Of a stretch of DNA of 64,000 bases, positions 61,509 through 64,000 are shown one piece after another; within the stretch, counting starts at the first letter, position 1; every line of letters starts with the position of its first letter. Source of the DNA: Saprospiraceae bacterium (GTDB taxonomy: Bacteria; Bacteroidota; Bacteroidia; Chitinophagales; Saprospiraceae); contig JAHDIP010000005.1 of assembly GCA_020630735.1 (NCBI GenBank), positions 1-64,000 of the forward strand. The letters are read 5' to 3'. The notes beneath the pieces were generated by a model, which was not told where the DNA came from, did not search any database, and worked only from the letters and a program-made list of their open reading frames with translations. Position numbers and translations under genes: made by a program.

Positions 61509-64000
61509 ATGAAAAAAGTAATCACCTTATTAATCATACTACCTCTGTTATTTAGTCAGTTGGTATACGCTCAAGGGAAAGTAAGCAAAGATGAACTGAA
61601 TAAAATGGAGAAAGCTGCTAAGAAATTATTGAAAAATAATAAGCGCAGTATGAGCAAGAAAAAGGCAGATCGATTATACCGAGATTTAGGCTATAAAGCA
61701 TCTGTAGATATGTATCGAAATCTTAAAAGTGAAGAGATACAACGTACAGAAGTATTAGCACGATTAGCCAATAGTTTTCGTTTAAATCACGAAACGGAGA
61801 ATGCTGAATATTGGTATGCAAAATTCATAGACAAAACAAAAGATCCATTGGATTATTTGCATTATGCTCAGATGCTTCAAAGCAATGGGAAATGCGATGC
61901 GGCAACTAAATGGTATAAAAAATATATGGATACAGCAGATGCCGATCATAAATCAAAGCGAGATTTTATAAAAGATTGTAACGACCTAGAAAGTTTTACC
62001 AACCATACCAATGTTGAAATATTTAATGTAGAAGAGCTTAATACAAGTCACCTTGATTTTAGTCCAATACCTTACAAAAATGGGGTAGTGTTTACTTCTA
62101 CACGTGGTCGTGATGGGATGATGGAAACGAAAGATGGTTGGACAAATGATAACTTCTCTGATCTGTTTTTTGCAGAAATGGGTAAGGCAGGGAAATTTGA
62201 AAAAATACGCCCACTAAATGGCGATATAAATGCTAATTATCATGATGGTTTAGCTACCTTCAATGAGGGAGAAACCATTATGTTTTTTACTAGGAATAAC
62301 CGAACAGGAAAAAGTAAAAAAGGTCTCATTGATTTGAAAATATATATGGCACATTTGCAAGAAGATGGCTATTGGTCTGAAGCTGAAGAATTACCATTTA
62401 ATGATGATAATTTTACTTCTTGTCATCCTACACTTTCAGCCGATGGAAGACGTTTGTATTTCGCTTCAAATCGTGAAGGAGGCTATGGAGGATTAGATCT
62501 CTATGTGGCAGAATACAAAGCAGGTGTCTGGTCAGAACCGTATAATTTAGGACCTGAAGTGAATACTTCTGGCAATGAATTGTTCCCATTTATTACTGAA
62601 GATGATGTATTATATTTTTCGTCAAATGGTCATAAAGGTTTAGGAGGATTAGATATGTACAAAGTCGTTCAGGCTGATGAGAATAAAGAACTTTCTTGGG
62701 ATATTAGAGAGCATCTTGGTCGTCCATTTAATTCGTTAAAAGACGATTTCGGGTTTTATATTAACAAAGAAAAAACGGCAGGATACTTCTCGTCAAGTCG
62801 ATGGAAACTGGATGGTGATGATGATATTTATTCTTGGAAAAAAACGCATGATATTGAGCTGCCAATCACTCGTTCTATCTGTGTATATGAAAACGGTACA
62901 AGTAATCGAGTTGCTGATGCTAAAGTTACAATAGCGGAAATAAACGGAACGTCTAATACGTCAATTTCTGATGATTTAGTATTGACATTAAAACCTGTGA
63001 ACGACCAAAAAGATGAATTTGTTTTAGGTCTTTCTGGTAACAAAAAGAATGCTGCTCAAAGCAAAAGCTCTATCCATTTGACAGGTAATAGTGGTGATTT
63101 CGATTATGCCTTTTTGCCGAATAGAACGTACAATATTGTAGTTGAAAAAAATGGTTATATCACATACAATCAAGTGATGACTTCAGAAGAATTAGCCAAG
63201 CTAAATGAATTTTGTTTACCTATCGGAAAAGAAAAATGTTTACTCCTTGAAGGTGTCGTCAAAAATAGAGATACAAAAGTCATCATGCCTTCAGCTAAAA
63301 TAAAAATCTTAAATAAGTGTAGCAACGAAGAAACAGAATTAACCTTGGATAATAATGCAGCTTTCGAACTTTGTTTAGATTGCTCTTGTGAGTATCGAAT
63401 TCGGGCGATAGAAAGTGGTTTTGATGATGATTACGAATTTGTCTCAACGATTAATAAAGATTGTGCAAATGGAGAAACTATCTCTGTTTTATTGGAGTTA
63501 AATAAGCCAAGACCTATTTCGTCTACAGCGAATACAGCGACACCAAGTTATCCAACGACTACTTATCCAACACCAAGTTCCAATTCAGTACCAGTTGTAA
63601 CATATCAGCCAGTAACTACGTATCAGCCTGTTACAACATACCAACCCGTCACTACTTATGTCCCTGCTGGGTCAGTTGCACATTCATCAGTGCCAACGGG
63701 AAATCTAAATAGTCATTTCTTAGGATCTTCAACAGCTCGTTTTGGCGAAGGGCAAGTGATTACACTAAAAGATGTTTACTACGATTTTGATAAATATTTT
63801 ATTCGCAATGATGCTAGTCTTGATTTGGATAGAGTAGTAGCGTTGATGAATGAATATCCTGATATGGAAATTTCTTTAGAGTCGCATACAGATAGTCGAG
63901 GTTCTGATGATTATAACAGGCAACTATCTCAAAATAGAGCAGAGGAAGCTAGAAAATACATCATCAAAAGAGGAATACAAGCACATCGTATAACAGCTAG
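61509..64000 (+). CDS. OmpA-family protein with TPR-like and PD40 repeats (cut by the window end)
   Basis: The visible 830 residues start with a signal peptide (cleavage near VYAQ). A helical TPR-like part (about 20-165) is followed by PD40/WD40-like propeller repeats (LDFSPIPYKNGVVFTSTRG; SCHPTLSADGRRLYFASNREGGYGGLDLYV; LFPFITEDDVLYFSSNGHKGLGGLDMY), two strand-rich domains (about 455-560 and 575-660), a Thr/Pro/Ser-rich linker with TYQPVT repeats, and an OmpA-like peptidoglycan-binding domain (YYDFDKYFIRNDA, LESHTDSRGSDDYNRQLSQNRAEEARKYI) still open at 64000. This layout matches the OmpA protein next to PorP/SprF in T9SS cassettes (PorE-like). It would link the outer-membrane machinery to the cell wall. 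The 3' end is missing. Confidence 0.93.
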   Translation, partial: MKKVITLLIILPLLFSQLVYAQGKVSKDELNKMEKAAKKLLKNNKRSMSKKKADRLYRDLGYKASVDMYRNLKSEEIQRTEVLARLANSFRLNHETENAEYWYAKFIDKTKDPLDYLHYAQMLQSNGKCDAATKWYKKYMDTADADHKSKRDFIKDCNDLESFTNHTNVEIFNVEELNTSHLDFSPIPYKNGVVFTSTRGRDGMMETKDGWTNDNFSDLFFAEMGKAGKFEKIRPLNGDINANYHDGLATFNEGETIMFFTRNNRTGKSKKGLIDLKIYMAHLQEDGYWSEAEELPFNDDNFTSCHPTLSADGRRLYFASNREGGYGGLDLYVAEYKAGVWSEPYNLGPEVNTSGNELFPFITEDDVLYFSSNGHKGLGGLDMYKVVQADENKELSWDIREHLGRPFNSLKDDFGFYINKEKTAGYFSSSRWKLDGDDDIYSWKKTHDIELPITRSICVYENGTSNRVADAKVTIAEINGTSNTSISDDLVLTLKPVNDQKDEFVLGLSGNKKNAAQSKSSIHLTGNSGDFDYAFLPNRTYNIVVEKNGYITYNQVMTSEELAKLNEFCLPIGKEKCLLLEGVVKNRDTKVIMPSAKIKILNKCSNEETELTLDNNAAFELCLDCSCEYRIRAIESGFDDDYEFVSTINKDCANGETISVLLELNKPRPISSTANTATPSYPTTTYPTPSSNSVPVVTYQPVTTYQPVTTYQPVTTYVPAGSVAHSSVPTGNLNSHFLGSSTARFGEGQVITLKDVYYDFDKYFIRNDASLDLDRVVALMNEYPDMEISLESHTDSRGSDDYNRQLSQNRAEEARKYIIKRGIQAHRITA
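63600..63653 (+). repeat. Three tandem TYQPVT repeats in the OmpA linker
   Basis: Three 18-base units (63600, 63618, 63636) each encode TYQPVT, with a fourth degenerate TYVPAG after them. The codons differ between units (CAG/CAA, CCA/CCT/CCC), so the peptide repeat is conserved while the DNA has drifted. It is a flexible linker before the peptidoglycan-binding domain. Confidence 0.8.

Noticed and set aside
1-64000. tRNA, rRNA, integrase or transposase genes
   Set aside because: Looked for in all spacers of more than 70 bp; none showed a cloverleaf-like T-arm pattern or transposase motifs.

Overview
The window looks like chromosomal DNA of an AT-rich member of the Bacteroidota, probably a Saprospirales-type marine or filamentous bacterium. 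The lineage is an inference from these signs: type IX secretion (T9SS) sorting domains of both classes (type A on the proteins at 11830-15828 and 27407-28162, type B/CHU_C on the giant protein at 34699-60246), a PorP/SprF-like outer-membrane protein followed by a PD40-OmpA protein, the ftsX-DUF3098-uppP-truB gene order, a head-GIN (DUF2807) protein, and few clear Shine-Dalgarno sequences. No rRNA, tRNA, CRISPR array, phage gene or transposase was seen.

Layout. 1-443 is a non-coding stretch packed with short hairpins and a perfect 21-bp inverted repeat. 444-2427 carries purK and a Nudix hydrolase on the minus strand. 2713-7482 encodes a double-length UvrA-like ATPase with four nucleotide-binding domains. 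7550-10908 carries an S41 peptidase-like secreted protein and a Cys/Met-type PLP enzyme with a long N-terminal extension. 11140-11613 is a small unrecognised helical protein with an internal duplication. 11830-15828 is a large secreted HYR/dockerin-like/cohesin-like protein with C-ending codon bias, preceded by about 900 bp of AT-rich non-coding DNA. 16761-23614 holds a head-GIN protein, two divergent group II PLP decarboxylases, a three-gene unit (DUF2059 protein, Vat-like acetyltransferase, GNAT) and a secreted jelly-roll-like protein. 24191-27091 is the ftsX-DUF3098-uppP-truB cluster for division, envelope lipid recycling and tRNA modification.

27089-31050 is repeat-rich: two MITE-like imperfect palindromes, a truncated copy of one of them, and a separate dispersed repeat surround a T9SS cargo protein and a membrane-anchored thioredoxin-like protein. 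31051-34399 holds a secreted alpha/beta hydrolase, a lipoprotein thioredoxin and gpsA (TTG start).

34699-64000 is the most striking region. It is a probable T9SS surface cassette: an 8515-residue adhesin-like protein, then a PorP/SprF-like barrel, then an OmpA/PD40/TPR protein cut by the window end. The giant protein has an N-terminal region, DUF11-like and SdrD_B-like domains, a calcium-binding TSP3 array, and then roughly 55-60 disulfide-type Ig/PKD-like modules. These modules are arranged in ten five-module super-repeats of about 430 residues, with two variants alternating to give an exact 2580-bp higher-order period over part of the gene. By analogy with SprB/SprF in gliding Bacteroidota, the giant protein would be exported and surface-attached with the help of its two downstream neighbours; this is inference from architecture and order.
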